Positions 1 to 11,295 of a DNA stretch of 64,000 nt are shown here, piece by piece. Where the stretch lies: positions 37,844,759 through 37,908,758 of the forward strand of contig CAIIXF020000007.1 in NCBI GenBank assembly GCA_903813345.2, in the 5' to 3' direction. The notes beneath the pieces were generated by a model. The model was given only the letters and a program-made list of their open reading frames with translations, was not told where the DNA came from and made no database searches. The stretch's first letter is position 1, and each line of letters starts with the position of its first letter. The translations under genes were made by a program, and so were the position numbers. Origin of the DNA: Owenia fusiformis. Taxonomy: Eukaryota; Annelida; Polychaeta; Sabellida; Oweniidae.

Positions 1-862
1 AGTTTGGTGTGATAGGGGGGTAACTTAAGTGAGGGATTAAATCGACGATTCCGTTGTCTTCTGAAGTATTTGTTCGCAAATGTGTACATTTTCTTAATCA
101 TATGATACTGATATACGGTTGTGATAAAAATGTCGTTGGAATTGAGCCCACAACGTGTGAAATAAGGAAAAATGAAAAATCGTGCCTTCGACGTTCCGAC
201 ATTTTGTTACCAAAACGAACCGTTTCGGTAACCAGCGTAATGGAGTGGATCACCAGTGATTAAGCAGGTAGAAAAAATAAGCAGCTCTTTAGGCCACCTT
301 AACTGACTGCGATTAAAACTCAGCGCGTTGTGTTCTGACTGGGTGAACCTGAGGCCCAGGAATACGTTAAACATGTTTAAAAAGTCCGCTAGTGTACTGA
401 GTTGTTAATGCGTGGTGTATACATGTATATTAATCTTTTACTAGATTACTTACATGTATAAGAATAAGAATGATTTTTATAAGCTTAATGGATAAGAATA
501 AGACTGATTTTTTATTAATGACAGTATACCCGGGCCTCAGGGGTGAACCATCTATTCGCAAGAATATAGAGTAAAAATGAATGAGTGATCTCAAGTTTTC
601 GGCTGCATTTGAAAAACATTTATGCACATTTCTCCAGTATACATAGAGTGTGATATAAAACCTTAAAAGCAACGGTTTTGAATGTTTCGAATATCTTTTC
701 ATAGATGTCTCGACAAGTGCAATTATTACTAAAGTTTAAAATGGAACGTTAAAATATTTGATCGACAATAGATGTCTCAAACATTCGTCCAATAAAAATC
801 AGTATCGTGTAATATCGTCTGAATAAGAATCCTGTGAATTTCCATCTTCGCGTGTTTGCCCT
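1..862. other. No convincing gene; weak inverted pair
   Basis: I see no exon with splice signals here. A 19-bp inverted match (CCTGAGGCCC core, 17 of 19 bases) pairs about 347-365 with about 524-542 and may bound a small degraded MITE. A direct repeat of the word ATAAGAATAAGA with its flanks lies at about 455-515 between these arms. Confidence 0.4.
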
Positions 863-1327
863 TTACACCCCAGTCACACTTTCTACGGAGACCTTGCGGT
901 CTATCATTTCTGCGGCCAGTAACATTTCTACGCTCGCCGTGGAATTTCTGCGGTGGGATACTTTTGCAGTCACATTTCCCACGGCACCCGCACGGTGAAT
1001 TTTAACTGTTGATTAATAATACCTTTTTTCATTTTATTTACATCGGGACAATTTATAAAATGTTATTCATAGTGCTACGATGTAATATCAAATGAAAAGT
1101 GATCGTGAAACATCGACAAATAATGATTCAATCTTGTTGAGCCAGTTGATTTCTATGGGGACCTCAGAAATGAACAAATATTATAACTCCGAGTTATAAT
1201 TTCTACGGCGACCCTGCGGCCTGTAAAAAACTGGATACGCCGTACGGAGGCCGCAAGTTTTCCTACTAATTTAATTGATCTGCGGTCGACGCACGGCCTC
1301 CTTACGACAAATGTGACTGGGGTGTAA
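863..1327. mobile_element. Non-autonomous TIR element (about 465 bp)
   Basis: The left end reads TTACACCCCAGTCACA and the right end is its reverse complement TGTGACTGGGGTGTAA, an exact 16-bp terminal inverted repeat. The next bases (TTTCTACGGAG against the complement of CTCCTTACGACAAA) stay partly matched. The inside is noncoding and carries several copies of a GCGGNC/CTACGG word. No transposase is present. Direct target duplications are unclear because the outermost TTA/TAA is part of the palindrome. Confidence 0.7.
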
Positions 1328-1559
1328 CTTTACCATATACTAATCGGTCCATTCTTCTGGGAAAATAAGTTGTACGTCGGAACTACATTGCTAAATGATA
1401 GGTGTCACTGGTTGAAATATTTTTGGTCAGGTTTTAATTAATATAACGAAATAAAATACACGTTCATTAAATCAAGAAGCAAAAGTCTTTTCTGGGTCAC
1501 TGCGAATGGCATGATTTCCTCGAGTCTCTTCAGTTGCAAAGCAACCATACTGGGACCGA

Positions 1560-1850
1560 TTCGTGTCGTTCCACTACTGCCCTTGGTCGGGGCTCGCTAC
1601 CATACTGTATGACTCCCGGGGTCTACTAAAGCACGTCAGTGGAGGAACCAACCACAGAATCACAATCTGTCTCCGGCTAGAGCGGCCAGAGAACCAAGCC
1701 ATGCCACGGGCCGGTAAATGGTTGGACCTTCGGACCGGGTGTCCTGTAGTGCAATGATCAAAAACTCCGTACCTGGGGCTCGAACGCGGGACCTCCGTAT
1801 CCCACTACGTTCGACCACTAAAATAGCCTGTCTACGCCACGAGCCTATTC
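1560..1850 (-). repeat. tRNA-derived SINE-like element
   Basis: Read on the minus strand, this stretch has a box B match (GCGTTCGAGCC, complement of about 1777-1787) with a weaker box A-like TTTTAGTGGTCGA about 35 bases upstream, the spacing of a tRNA head. A non-tRNA body follows towards 1560. The cloverleaf is too degraded for a functional tRNA. No A-rich tail or target duplication was identified, so the boundaries are approximate. Confidence 0.5.
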
Positions 1851-2360
1851 TGCTTAAGAGTCAAAACTGATAAAAAATAATGTAGTTGTTATGATTATTT
1901 GCTTGAATAACACAATGTTACGTATTTTAATTGATTAATCCTATTTTGAAGTCATCTAGTTGGAAATAAATGTACACGTCCGATCGATGAAACGTATTGA
2001 TGAACTCAAAATTATTAAAACTCAAGCAAATGTTTCCAGAAGTACAACAAGGCAATCCTGTTCTGATAGTACATGTACAATAATGTTTAGCATACTATTT
2101 AAGATTCAATATGAATATTAGGAGAGAGAAACATTTCAATGTATTAAAAATAATTCAAACGTTGTTGCATTGCTTATATAAATATCAACTGCAAAGAAAT
2201 GAAAAGGGGTCGTCGGCTACAGTAAGCGTATATCACGCGGTACTAACTCGACGGGGCGTATCGAAACCAAAACGCCCCGCAAAACCGTTAATTTGAATTT
2301 CAAATCTACCCTGTCTTTGGAAAATCAGTGATTGTGAGTCTCACACTACACCGTTTTTCC

Positions 2361-2594
2361 TCAAACTTGTTCCATTGAAACCTTCACAGAAATACCTTTC
2401 AGTCGAGACAAGTCCCTCGTTTTAGCGGCGTTTTGGTCCCCAGATGTGAGAAGTTGCAAATCCTCGGAGATTTCAACCACAATTCTTGATATCTCGCCAG
2501 TTCTTCTATCACTCTCCCCCATATTCTGCGCAAGGACTCCCATGACAACTCTCCATCGCTGCATCAACATATTTATTACATGAAACGTAGCCAT
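2361..2594 (-). CDS. Candidate small protein or first coding exon, unknown
   Basis: An ATG at 2594 in a strong context (AAAATGGC, also YY1-like) opens 77 codons to a TGA at 2361. The protein starts MATFHVINMLMQRW, has a hydrophobic-basic start and an acidic/polar remainder, and I do not recognise a family. A plausible splice donor (AAAG then GTATTT, exon end 2396) lies 12 codons before the stop, so this may be the first exon of a leftward gene rather than a complete ORF. The 130 bases upstream contain GGGGCG boxes near 2653 and 2701. The open frame extends 46 codons further upstream, so openness alone is not proof. Coding status is an inference from context, amino-acid look and Kozak match. 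Confidence 0.35.
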   Translation of the reverse strand: MATFHVINMLMQRWRVVMGVLAQNMGESDRRTGEISRIVVEISEDLQLLTSGDQNAAKTRDLSRLKGISVKVSMEQV

Positions 2595-2747
2595 TTTGAA
2601 AAGTCCTACGCAACTGTTCGAAATTGACCAAAGGCCGTGTTGTCTCCCAAAACGCCCCGAAGTCCAGTCAGTATTTAGATAAGGTGTATAGATCCAACTG
2701 GGCGTTTTGGAAGAGTAGCCAGGATTTGCCAAGGGGGATTCACTTTT

Positions 2748-4068
2748 TATGTCCCCACCACATAGTGTGGGGCCATATTGTCGGCCTAGGCGCGTCCGTC
2801 TGTCCGTCCGTCTGTCTGTCCGTCTGTCTGTCCGTCCGTACGTCCGGCAGTTTTCTCCAAAACCGCTACAGATATCACCTTCAAATTTTCAGGGATAACT
2901 TATGAGTGCATACAGATGTGGATGAAAAAAAATTAACTCAATACCTACTTCCTGTCGGCCATTTTGAAGTCAAATGCTAAAATCCTTGTCTGCAAACTTT
3001 AAGAAAAATGGCTTCACAGTTGCTTTTAAAACTTTAACATCTTGTTCAGCTCACTTCATTCTAGATCTGATTAGGTTTTGGACCTGTTAGCTCAGTCATG
3101 TCAGCCATTTTGAATGTTTTAAGAAAAGTTAGCGCACGATAATACTTTGTATCATATTGAATGGTGTTTTTCAGTTTTCATACTTTAACTTTTTAGTAGC
3201 TTTATAAATAATTTCAGGTGTACTTTGTTGTAAAAGCTTATGTTATTGTTAACAGTAGTTATATGTGATAATTTTGTAAAAAGATTTCAGCAAAAACTCA
3301 TAATCACTTTTTTATTGTCGGCCATTTTGGATTTTTCCGTCTTAAAATCTTGTCTGTAAAGTCTTGTCTACGCATTTTCAGGCGAACCGTTTGGTAGATC
3401 AATTTCAAATTTTCAGGGATGATTCTTAGTATGAGAATCTAGATCTGATTAGTTTTTGGGCATTCTGGGTAAATGTCAAGGCAGCCATTTTGGATTTTCC
3501 GTCCTAAAATCTTGTCTGTAAAGTCTTGTCTACGCATTTTCAGGTGAACTGTTTGGTAGATCAATTTGAAATTTTCAGGGATGATTCTCAGTATGAAAAT
3601 CTAGATCTGATTATTTTTACGGCATTCTGGATAAATGTCAAGGCAGCCATTTTGGATTTTCCGTCTTAAAATCTTGCCCGTAAAGTCTTGTCTACACGTT
3701 TTTAGGTGAACCGTTTGGTAGATCAATTTCAAATTTTCAGGGATGATTCTTAGTATGAAAATCTAGAACTGATTAGTTTTTGGGCATTCTGGGTAAATGT
3801 CAAGGCAGCCATTTTGGATTTTCTGTCCTCAAATCGTGTTTGTAAAGTCTTGTTTACATGTTTTCTGGTTAACTGTGTGACGGATCAATTTCAAATTTTC
3901 AGGGGTGGTTCTTAGTATGAAAATCTAGAACTGACTAATTTTTGGGCATTCTTGGTAAATTTTAAGGTGGCCATTTTGGATTCTCCGTCCTCAAATTGTG
4001 TCGGTAAAGTCTTGTCTACTCATTTTTAGGATAACCATTTGACAGGATCACCCATAGGTGGGGACATA
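2748..4068. mobile_element. 1.3 kb element with TATGTCCCCACC ends
   Basis: TATGTCCCCACC at 2748 is mirrored by GGTGGGGACATA ending at 4068, a 12-bp exact inverted terminus whose outermost TA could be the target duplication. Just inside the left end the same word is repeated in inverted form, making a small hairpin (ACCACATAGTGTGGGG). A GTCC/GTCT microsatellite lies at about 2793-2842. The right half is a 162-bp tandem array. No open transposase frame is seen. Confidence 0.6.
3318..4040. repeat. 162-bp tandem array, about 4.5 units
   Basis: The block GCAGCCATTTTGGATTTTCC and its variants start at 3318, 3481, 3643, 3805 and 3967, a spacing of 162-163 bases. Each unit also holds GTAAAGTCTTGTCTAC, AATTTTCAGGGATGATTCT and GGCATTCTGG. 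Units differ by substitutions only, with almost no indels. The last unit is partial. The period is a multiple of three but frames are stop-rich, so it is not coding. Confidence 0.85.
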
Positions 4069-4848
4069 TTGTACACATTTGTGTTCTTGTTGAAAATTCC
4101 AGGCGGGTTCACTTGTGACAATTTTGATCCAAAACTGGCCAAAATCACTTAAAAAGTGCTCTGAACGGTGACAAACTGCATGATTTTGAAAGACTTTTGG
4201 CCAGGGTTCAATAACCCCCCCCCCCCCCCGGCTACGGCCCTGCTATTCTTCGGATTCGGAATACTGGCTCGCCAAAGGGTCAGATAAGGGACTCTGACAA
4301 ATCAGAATGTATTGACTTACATATTTACAAAACCTTGAAATGTGCACACCTGCTTATATGAACACCCCTGGCTTGTACCAGAGGTGTCTGGTTGAGGCAA
4401 GTTTTATTGTACACGAAGACATTTAAACATTCAATTATGAAACGATACATTCAGTAAAGTTGTGAAACATTCAACCATCACATTAAAAATTGAATGAAGG
4501 CGAATTAACATTCAATCATGAAATGTTCGATTAAAGAATTTATCAAAGCTCGTCTGCAAGAATAGATTAGAATGAACTAGCTATCATACGCGTACCTCTG
4601 AATCATTTCATTGGTCAACCATGCTTCGAGTGCCCCCATTGGCCAATTTTTCTAAAATCGTGCAGTTTTTTTTACCTTTTTGAGCACATTTCAAGTGATT
4701 TGTGCCAAAATCGTCAAATTTGAACGTCTCTGGATTTTTTTAAAAGCTGACCCCCGCCCTCGATCTTGGTTGGCAAAAGCTGACTACGGGCCCAGGGCAC
4801 GCACATCATATAGACCTGACGAAATGTTAAAATCAGCTTCTTTTTCAG

Positions 4849-5444
4849 GGGCAGTCGTCGGCTGTATCGTTGGGATTGTTTCATGGCTAGCGACGGCTTC
4901 GACTTATCCAGGCGGTCTCAATGACTTCCTAAAAAACACCTACGAAGAGGTCGCTATGTTAGTTGGGAACTGCGTTTCCATTGGTGTCGGTGGTATTGTC
5001 TGTGTCTTCGTGTCATTATGCACCATAGATAGGAAGAATCATAAGAAACATGACGAATGGGAAAAGACAAGAAACATCGGAAATCCACTATATCCATGGG
5101 CGAAGAAATACGAGACTGATTTTGGAACAAGATACAGCAACAAGCGACCTACACAGTTAGACATGGAGAGAATGTTCAAGAAGGCTCGCCATACAGCTAT
5201 CATTTTCGGAATACTCATGAGTGTTGGGCTTATCATAGTATGGCCAGCAGTAATGGCGGCTCTGAAAGTTCTTAAGGAAGACCAATTTTACTACTGGACA
5301 GTGTTTTCACAAGCTTGGGCTTTTATCGCCGCGGCCTTTATTATCATTGTACCTCTTGTACAGGAGATATATGGCATATATAAGCAAACTAAGAAAAACA
5401 AAATGTACGCAAAAATGGTAGAGTCGCAAAAAAATATTTTCTGA
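4849..5444 (+). CDS. DUR3-like urea:H+/Na+ symporter, C-terminal exon
   Basis: This is the last exon of a sodium:solute-symporter (SLC5) family protein, closest by eye to the DUR3 urea symporters of fungi, plants and marine invertebrates, which import urea across the plasma membrane. A pyrimidine-rich acceptor (CTTCTTTTTCAG) precedes 4849; the exon starts in phase 1 and runs 197 full codons to TGA at 5442-5444. It shows four membrane segments: GAVVGCIVGIVSWL, MLVGNCVSIGVGGIVCVFVSL, a third starting TAIIFGILMSVGLIIVW and a fourth FIAAAFIIIVPLV. The MLVGN-S-GG block matches the conserved DUR3 motif written M-L-A-G-N-x-V-S. A charged cytoplasmic stretch (ERKN-like, PLYPWAKKYETDF) separates segments 2 and 3. 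The open frame upstream of 4849 is intronic. Earlier exons are not in this window or were not recognised. The family call rests on motif memory, not a search. Confidence 0.72.
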
Positions 5445-5674
5445 AACTCTGCTTGCTTAATACTCGTAACATCTCGTTATTTCACTCGCAATATGCTCTG
5501 ATATATATATTTATTATATCACTGTCATATTCCTCACTCTCTTATTGGTCCATGTCCTACACGTGACTAAAAAATAACTAGCGCTATTCAACGGAAGTCA
5601 CGTGACTTCCGGTGAATATCAAATTATAGTATAATCAATGGAGGCGATAACATCAATTTTAAAAACACCAATCA

Positions 5675-7225
5675 TATGCTGTATATAATTAATGTGTCTC
5701 AAAAACGCAACAAACTAAATTATTGGGAAATCACAAATCCAATGATACCTACATCAATTCCATTAAGTTGATCATGAAGTCATATGTCTCTTCTTTCCAA
5801 AGATATATCATTTATTCATATGTGACCACGGAACACCGAATAATCACTCCTTTTGGTCAATGGTTCAAAAATCTGCTATGTACCAAGTTTTAGACATTGT
5901 ACACGGCAGAGAATAACCAATGAGGTTGTTCCTCTTTGCCAGCACCCACAAATGATTCAAAAAGATGAGCCAATATCTAATTGCAGAGAAATGATGAGCA
6001 TGGAATGTAGTTTGGATCAGTAATCATTCATAAGATAACAAAGAAGGACAGTAACTTTAACTGACTTAACTGTTTTAATAATGCCACTTCCTTTTTCCAT
6101 ATGTGCGATGTGCTGTAACTAAACTACAATGGATACCGATAAACACATCAAGAAATAATTTTTTCTAAGTAAATCTAAGATCTAAGTATGTCTTGTATGT
6201 CTTGTCATCTAAAGTTAATCCCAAAACCCAATTACATCATAATATATAACCTAATTGCATAATAAGAATCAGTTGAATTAGGATTTTCAAAAGACCACGT
6301 GCAGTATTGCGAGTGATTTTAGACGGTCATATCTTTCACCATGAGTACTTTCTGGGCATAAATACAGTGTTTTTTATTAAAACAATGTGTTTTCTTTCAA
6401 GTGAAGTACCCATGATGATAAAAAATACCAATCGAACAATTCGAAAAATTATGAGTAGGGACCCCAATATAATATAATTATAATTAATATAATATAATTG
6501 TATTGAAAGTCTTTTCTGATTTTTATTGCATGAAAAGATTATTCAATAAGGGGTCTAAAACATCTTCAAAAATATAATTGTATTGAAAGTCTAGTTTTGA
6601 AGATATCAATTTTCGATGACCAAAATGATGCTGAAAACAATGGATAGCACGAGTTTTCCTTATGGGAAAATAACATGGGATATGTGGATTTTCACTTTAA
6701 CGCATTTCAATGCGCATCCCCTATTCAGAAATTGTTCATATGGGTAGAAGAAACTTTTGATATGTTTAAATTGAGAAAAGCAGGATCCTCTTTTTAGAAT
6801 ATAAGCCTAACATTTTTTTAAAAAGTGCCTGGGTGGGGCCCTAATCCATAATTTTTCAGAAAGTTGGATTGATATTTTAATATCATGGGGACTGTACTTG
6901 AAAGAAAACATATTGTTTTAATAAAAAAAACATTGTTTTATGGCCAGAAAGTACTCATGGTGAAAGACATGACTGTCTAAAATCACTTGCCATACTGCAC
7001 ATGGACCTTTGGCACAATGACATTTTCACCCATGCACGAAAAAACAATGATAAGTCAGTGGTCCATGATCATATATGAACAAATTACATATCATTGGAAA
7101 GAGGAGACATGTGGCTTTATTGTGAATTAATTAAAATTGATGTAATTATCACTGGATTTGTGGTATTACAATGTTTCTGTTTGTTGCGTTTTTTAGACAC
7201 ATTGTATATGCAGTACTAGTATATG
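5675..7225. mobile_element. 1.55 kb fold-back element with long inverted arms
   Basis: The segment near 5690 (TGTGTCTCAAAAACGCAACA) returns inverted near 7205, and the pairing continues inwards in blocks: the ATGAAGTCATATGTCTCTTC block near 5775 against about 7110, the CATGAGTACTTTCTGG block near 6340 against about 6950, and AAAAATTATGAGTAGGG(A/G)CCCC near 6445 against about 6840. The left arm (5675-6470) has an extra ~440 bp insertion at about 5850-6290 that the right arm (6830-7225) lacks. The central loop contains a direct repeat of AATATAATTGTATTGAAAGT. No coding region is seen. Confidence 0.75.
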
Positions 7226-7371
7226 AAATAAAAGTTAAATTGGTCATTTAGATCTCTTGTTCACAACTAGCATCAGGTGTGATGTACTAAAAATCGTGTA
7301 CCCTTTCTTTGCATAAAATTAGAATTAACAAGGAGTGCTGATTTACCAATGAGTATGGGTTAAATAGCAAG

Positions 7372-8034
7372 TGTGACGAAATCATAGTTGACCTCGTTTG
7401 TCAGTCTACTTATTTCACTTCACATCAGTTGATGTCATAATGATTGTTTTCAGTTACTTATGTTTATAATCATAGCGTTATTTTGATTAGTTTATATTTG
7501 TTTTATAACAGTTGTTTAAGTGATCTATGAACTCAGTGTGATATTTCACAATATCAACAGTTAATTTCCTATGTTTTATCATATATATTAAAGCAGTTTT
7601 TAGGCATGCGATATTTCTAGAACCAATCAAATGAAAGAATTATTCTTCAGATATGAGTGACAGAATCTGATATATGAAGTCAACTGATGTGCAATTTTGT
7701 AATGTTTAGTTAGGATGTTTATAAGTTTCTATAGTTTTTGGCATTATATGGAAGACTGCAAATTTGGGGTAAACAAAGTAAAAACCAATTAAATTTAAAG
7801 ACCTGAGTACAACTGACCAAAACATCAATACTGCTGTACATGCTTTGCTTTATTATCAACATCACATTTTACGAATAATTGGGTGAAAATTTACTTATAA
7901 ATATGTGTTTTGGTCTTTTGGACATAAATTAGATAATGAATTAAATGGATAATTAGATTATACATTCAGAGTTCACGAGACGAGGCTCGGAGGTTTTGTC
8001 TAGACATTCCTATCTCTCCAAAACCTGCCAAATT
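7372..8034 (+). repeat. 5' LTR
   Basis: It begins TGTGACGAAATCATAGTTGA and aligns base for base, with scattered substitutions and small indels, with 10229-10890. The match stops after CTGCCAAATT at 8034. The start TG is canonical; the last CA is four bases inside the end of the match, so the exact end could be 8030. Confidence 0.85.
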
Positions 8035-8104
8035 CTCAAACCTTCGGTAAACATTCAAGCTCCGTGGGCAGAAGATCATCACAATTTCTAAATTTCTAAA
8101 TCTA

Positions 8105-8338
8105 TCAATCGTATCTTTACAAATAGCAAATGGAGATATAACCGTACTGATTGGACAGTCAGCGATACCAGTTTATATCCCGGGTGTTTTAGAAACTAGA
8201 GTGAAATTTTTGATATCTGACATTGGCACCGAGGATATCATTCTGGGATGTGATTTTCTCAACCAATTGAACTGTGTTTTCGGTGTGGGAAAGGGATCTC
8301 TCACCATTAATGGAATATCCACAAACTGTATTCCTTAA
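8105..8338 (+). pseudogene. Gypsy aspartic protease remnant
   Basis: Conceptual translation from about 8105 reads IVSLQIANGDITVLIGQS and then, after a flap-like segment, DIGTEDIILGCDFLNQLNC followed by GSLTINGIS. The ILG-DFL motif is the hallmark of the C-terminal half of retropepsins of Ty3/gypsy elements. The catalytic D-S/T-G half is absent upstream and a TAA stop ends the frame at about 8338, so it cannot encode an active enzyme. Confidence 0.75.
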
Positions 8339-9008
8339 TATTCAAATAGAAATCACCAATACGCCAATACTCCTATTCGCGATAAGAGTTCAGGTGGTAA
8401 TTTACATAAATATCTCCCATGATGCATCGCTTCCGAAGGGACACATTTTCATTGGCCCGCCGAACAAGTCGAATACTCTGAACGTTTCTCAGCTTCTGAT
8501 CTTCCATCAACCCTCAAGCATAGTTATATAATCCAATCTATTGAATAATCAGAAAGATAATCGGAGATTCAAAGTAACATTATTTATATTTTTTCGATCT
8601 TCGATAAAGTCTGAGCAATTTCTGGGAAATCAGTGACGTCACTGGAAGATGGCATTTTCAAATACAGATTTCTTCGGATTTGGGGATTACAGTTCAAAAA
8701 GCCGTGTTATATATCTTAATTACATACATACCTATCATTTGTGCAAATGCAACTCTACATAAATATTTAATAGAGTCGCAGTGCGACATTGAAAATAGCA
8801 CCCATGTGTAATCCAATGGGAAAGATCCCGGATGTAGACGAAGTTGTACCATACATGAGAGCTCTTCAAACGGGAGGTAACGAAACTGAACTAAACTAAA
8901 CGTTATCGCGTATTGGTATATTTGCTGTACACTGTTATACTACCACCCAATAGTGAGATTATTGTGTCTGGCAAAGTGTCCAATAATTGACATAGAAATA
9001 AGACACCG

Positions 9009-9527
9009 GTGATCAAAACCTGTGTGAACCTCATCAAGAAATATGGAATAATCGCCGCGAATGCTATTGTAACCCCAAAGAATGGCATTGTTCCTGTGAG
9101 GCTAATTAATCTTAGAGAGGATAATATTAAACTGCAAGGTACAATGATAATTGCAAAAGTAGAAACTGTAAATCTGATAAATATATTGAAAACTGATGTA
9201 GCTGGAGAAGTAAAGAATAGTCTCACTGAAAACATGCATATAATCTTAGATACTTGCAAAGACAATCTGAATGAGGAACAAATGCATGCAGTTAAAACTA
9301 TATTAAACAAGTTTACATCTATCTTTACTAGTACAAAGTCCGATATAGGCCAAACAAATGTGGTAAATCATCAAATCAATACAGGAACTTCTAAGCCGAT
9401 AAAACAACCACCCCGAGGGCTTCCACTTGCTAAGGTACTGTACCTGTACCCCCTTCACGGAAATAAGGATATATCAACATATATTACATATTTTGTCTTC
9501 AAATCTTCAGAGTTGATAGATAATTGA
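9009..9527 (+). pseudogene. Gypsy Pol remnant: linker and RT N-terminus
   Basis: A frame open for about 172 codons ends with TSTKSDIGQTNVVNHQINT and then PIKQPPRGLP. The S-D-[IL]-G-x-T, H-x-I-x-T and P-I-x-Q-P-P-R block marks the start of Ty3/gypsy reverse transcriptase. Soon after, at about 9436, homology stops and the palm with YxDD is absent. There is no ATG start in an element-appropriate place. This gene is a fragment of the retroelement at 7372-10890. Confidence 0.8.
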
Positions 9528-9703
9528 ATGATGTATCACTGGTAAGAAAATCGAAGGGATTGGTCTATAAAAATCATCTGTGTAAAAAAGCGTCCATTAC
9601 TTATTGATCACCTCTCGTACAATGAAAAAGTCGTATTTGAAAATTGACTCTATTCGTTAAGAGCACTGTATATCTTTGTATCATTTAGTATAGATATATA
9701 GCG

Positions 9704-9844
9704 ATTATCCTATATGAGGTTCAGGATATTGGGATTATCCCAAGGCTAATATAATATATCTCTGTAGGGCCGTAGGTCTCAAGGGTAGATATATTATATT
9801 GGCCGAGGAATAATCCCAATATCCTGAACCGACTATAGGATAAT
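9704..9844. repeat. 140-bp near-perfect hairpin (MITE-like)
   Basis: ATTATCCTATA at 9704 and GGTTCAGGATATTGGGATTA next to it are mirrored by TAATCCCAATATCCTGAACC and TATAGGATAAT ending at 9844. The arms are about 60 bases with a short loop around GTAGGGCCGTAGG. A diverged relative with GATAATTCCCATATCTTGAACC is at about 40380-40440. It sits inside the gutted gypsy interior and may be a later insertion. Confidence 0.75.
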
Positions 9845-10218
9845 ATGTTTATCCCATACCAATCTTGGTCATCTGGTTCAAATTGTTCAATTGGCCACAG
9901 TTCAGAATATTTTCCAACCAACGGTGGATATATTTTAGAATATTCATGTCCAGTTTTGTTTTTTTGGCCGTGGCCGGATTTTCCTAGGCCTGTTCTTTCA
10001 GATAAGTTTCAGTTAAGCTATATCTGCCTGCTGATGAAAATACAAGTTTTTACAAACCTGCTTTATGCACTGTAACACGTCCAAGTATGGGATAAATATT
10101 GTTACGTAACAATTATAATGGATCATATGACCCTATGTTACTCTGCTTTTATGTTAAACAATTGACTATTTTGATCATGTTGTACTCCTTTTTGTTTGAG
10201 GACAAACAAGTGCTTAAG

Positions 10219-10228
10219 GCGGGAGGAA
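10219..10228 (+). other. Polypurine tract
   Basis: The bases GCGGGAGGAA directly abut the TG that opens the 3' LTR, the position of the plus-strand primer in LTR retroelements. Confidence 0.6.
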
Positions 10229-10890
10229 TGTGACGAAGTCATAGTTGACCTCGTTGGTCAGTCTACTTATTTCACTTCACATCAGTTGATGTCATAAAGA
10301 TCTTTTTCAGTTACTCATGTTTATAATTATTGCGTTATTTTGATTAGTTTGTATTTGCATTATAACAGTTGTTTTAGTGATCTTTGAACTCAATGTGATA
10401 TTTCACAATATCAACAGTTTAATTTTCTATGTTTTATCATTAAATTAAAGCAGTTTTTGGCATGCAATATTCATAGAACCAATCAAACGAAAGAATTATT
10501 CTTGAGATATGAGTGACAGAATATGATATATGAGGTCAACTGATGTTAAATTTTGAAATTTCTAGTTAGGATGTTTATAAGTTTCTATAATTTTTGCCAT
10601 CATATAGAAGACTGCAAATTGGGGGTAAACAAAGTAAAAACCAATTTAAAGACCTGAGTACAACTGACCAAAACATCAATATTGCTGTATATACTTTGCA
10701 AATGTTTATACCTTTTACGATACATTTTACGAATAATTGTATATTATTTAGATGTACTTTTAAATATGTGTTTTGAACATCAATTAGATAATGAATTAAA
10801 TTGGATAATTAGATTGTTCATTCAGAGTTCATGAGACGAGGCTCGGAGGTTTTGTCTGGACGTTCCTTTCTCACCAAAATCTGCCAAATT
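10229..10890 (+). repeat. 3' LTR
   Basis: Opens TGTGACGAAGTCATAGTTGA and ends with CTGCCAAATT, matching 7372-8034 throughout. Sequence on each side then differs from that flanking the 5' copy. Confidence 0.85.
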
Positions 10891-11204
10891 AAGAATGAGA
10901 ATAAGACCTCTTATTTTGGCTCTGTCCACTTCAAAATAAGGAAATAAAAGAGGCATTTTTGGCATTGAAACCTCAGAACCTCGTTACGTGGATTCTGGAA
11001 AACCAATAACTGTAATGAGCTGATTGAAATACCATTTTTGGGACTTAGACGTTTCTTTAATAAATTAGTATTTTAAACTAGATTTGTTTTCATGTTTTGT
11101 AAAAGATAGAGAGACTCAACTTCGCCGAGATCAGTTAGTTTTGATCTAATGGTAGTGTTCGTACTCTGCAGAGTCATGAAGCATTTTTGACAACGTAACG
11201 AAAC

Positions 11205-11261
11205 ACTGGCGGATCCAGGAAGCTATCTGGCCCCCATTCCTCCCCCAATGGATCCGCCAGT
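11205..11261. mobile_element. 57-bp mini-MITE, ACTGGCGGATCC termini
   Basis: ACTGGCGGATCC at the left and GGATCCGCCAGT at the right are exact 12-bp inverted ends around 33 bases. The same ends bound larger copies at 22169-22432, 33963-34094, 55478-55755, 60205-60425 and 60643-60964. Confidence 0.75.
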
Positions 11262-11295
11262 ATAAAGTGTGTATTAGTGGTACCAATGAACTTAC

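Larger units (their letters stand above)
7372..10890 (+). mobile_element. Degenerate Ty3/gypsy LTR retrotransposon
   Basis: Two long direct repeats (7372-8034 and 10229-10890, 663 and 662 bp) bound 2.2 kb of internal DNA. The internal part keeps a retropepsin C-terminal half, then a protease-RT linker and the first part of reverse transcriptase, in that order, and ends in a purine tract next to the 3' LTR. The rest of RT, RNase H and integrase (several kb in an intact element) is deleted, and the reading frame is broken between the two coding remnants. A ~140 bp hairpin lies at 9704-9844. A 5-bp target duplication and a tRNA primer site could not be recognised. The LTRs differ at many positions, so the insertion is old and non-autonomous. 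Confidence 0.85.

Noticed and set aside
8903-9310. 135-codon minus frame
   Set aside because: Antisense to the gypsy Pol remnant; the plus strand has the recognised motifs.
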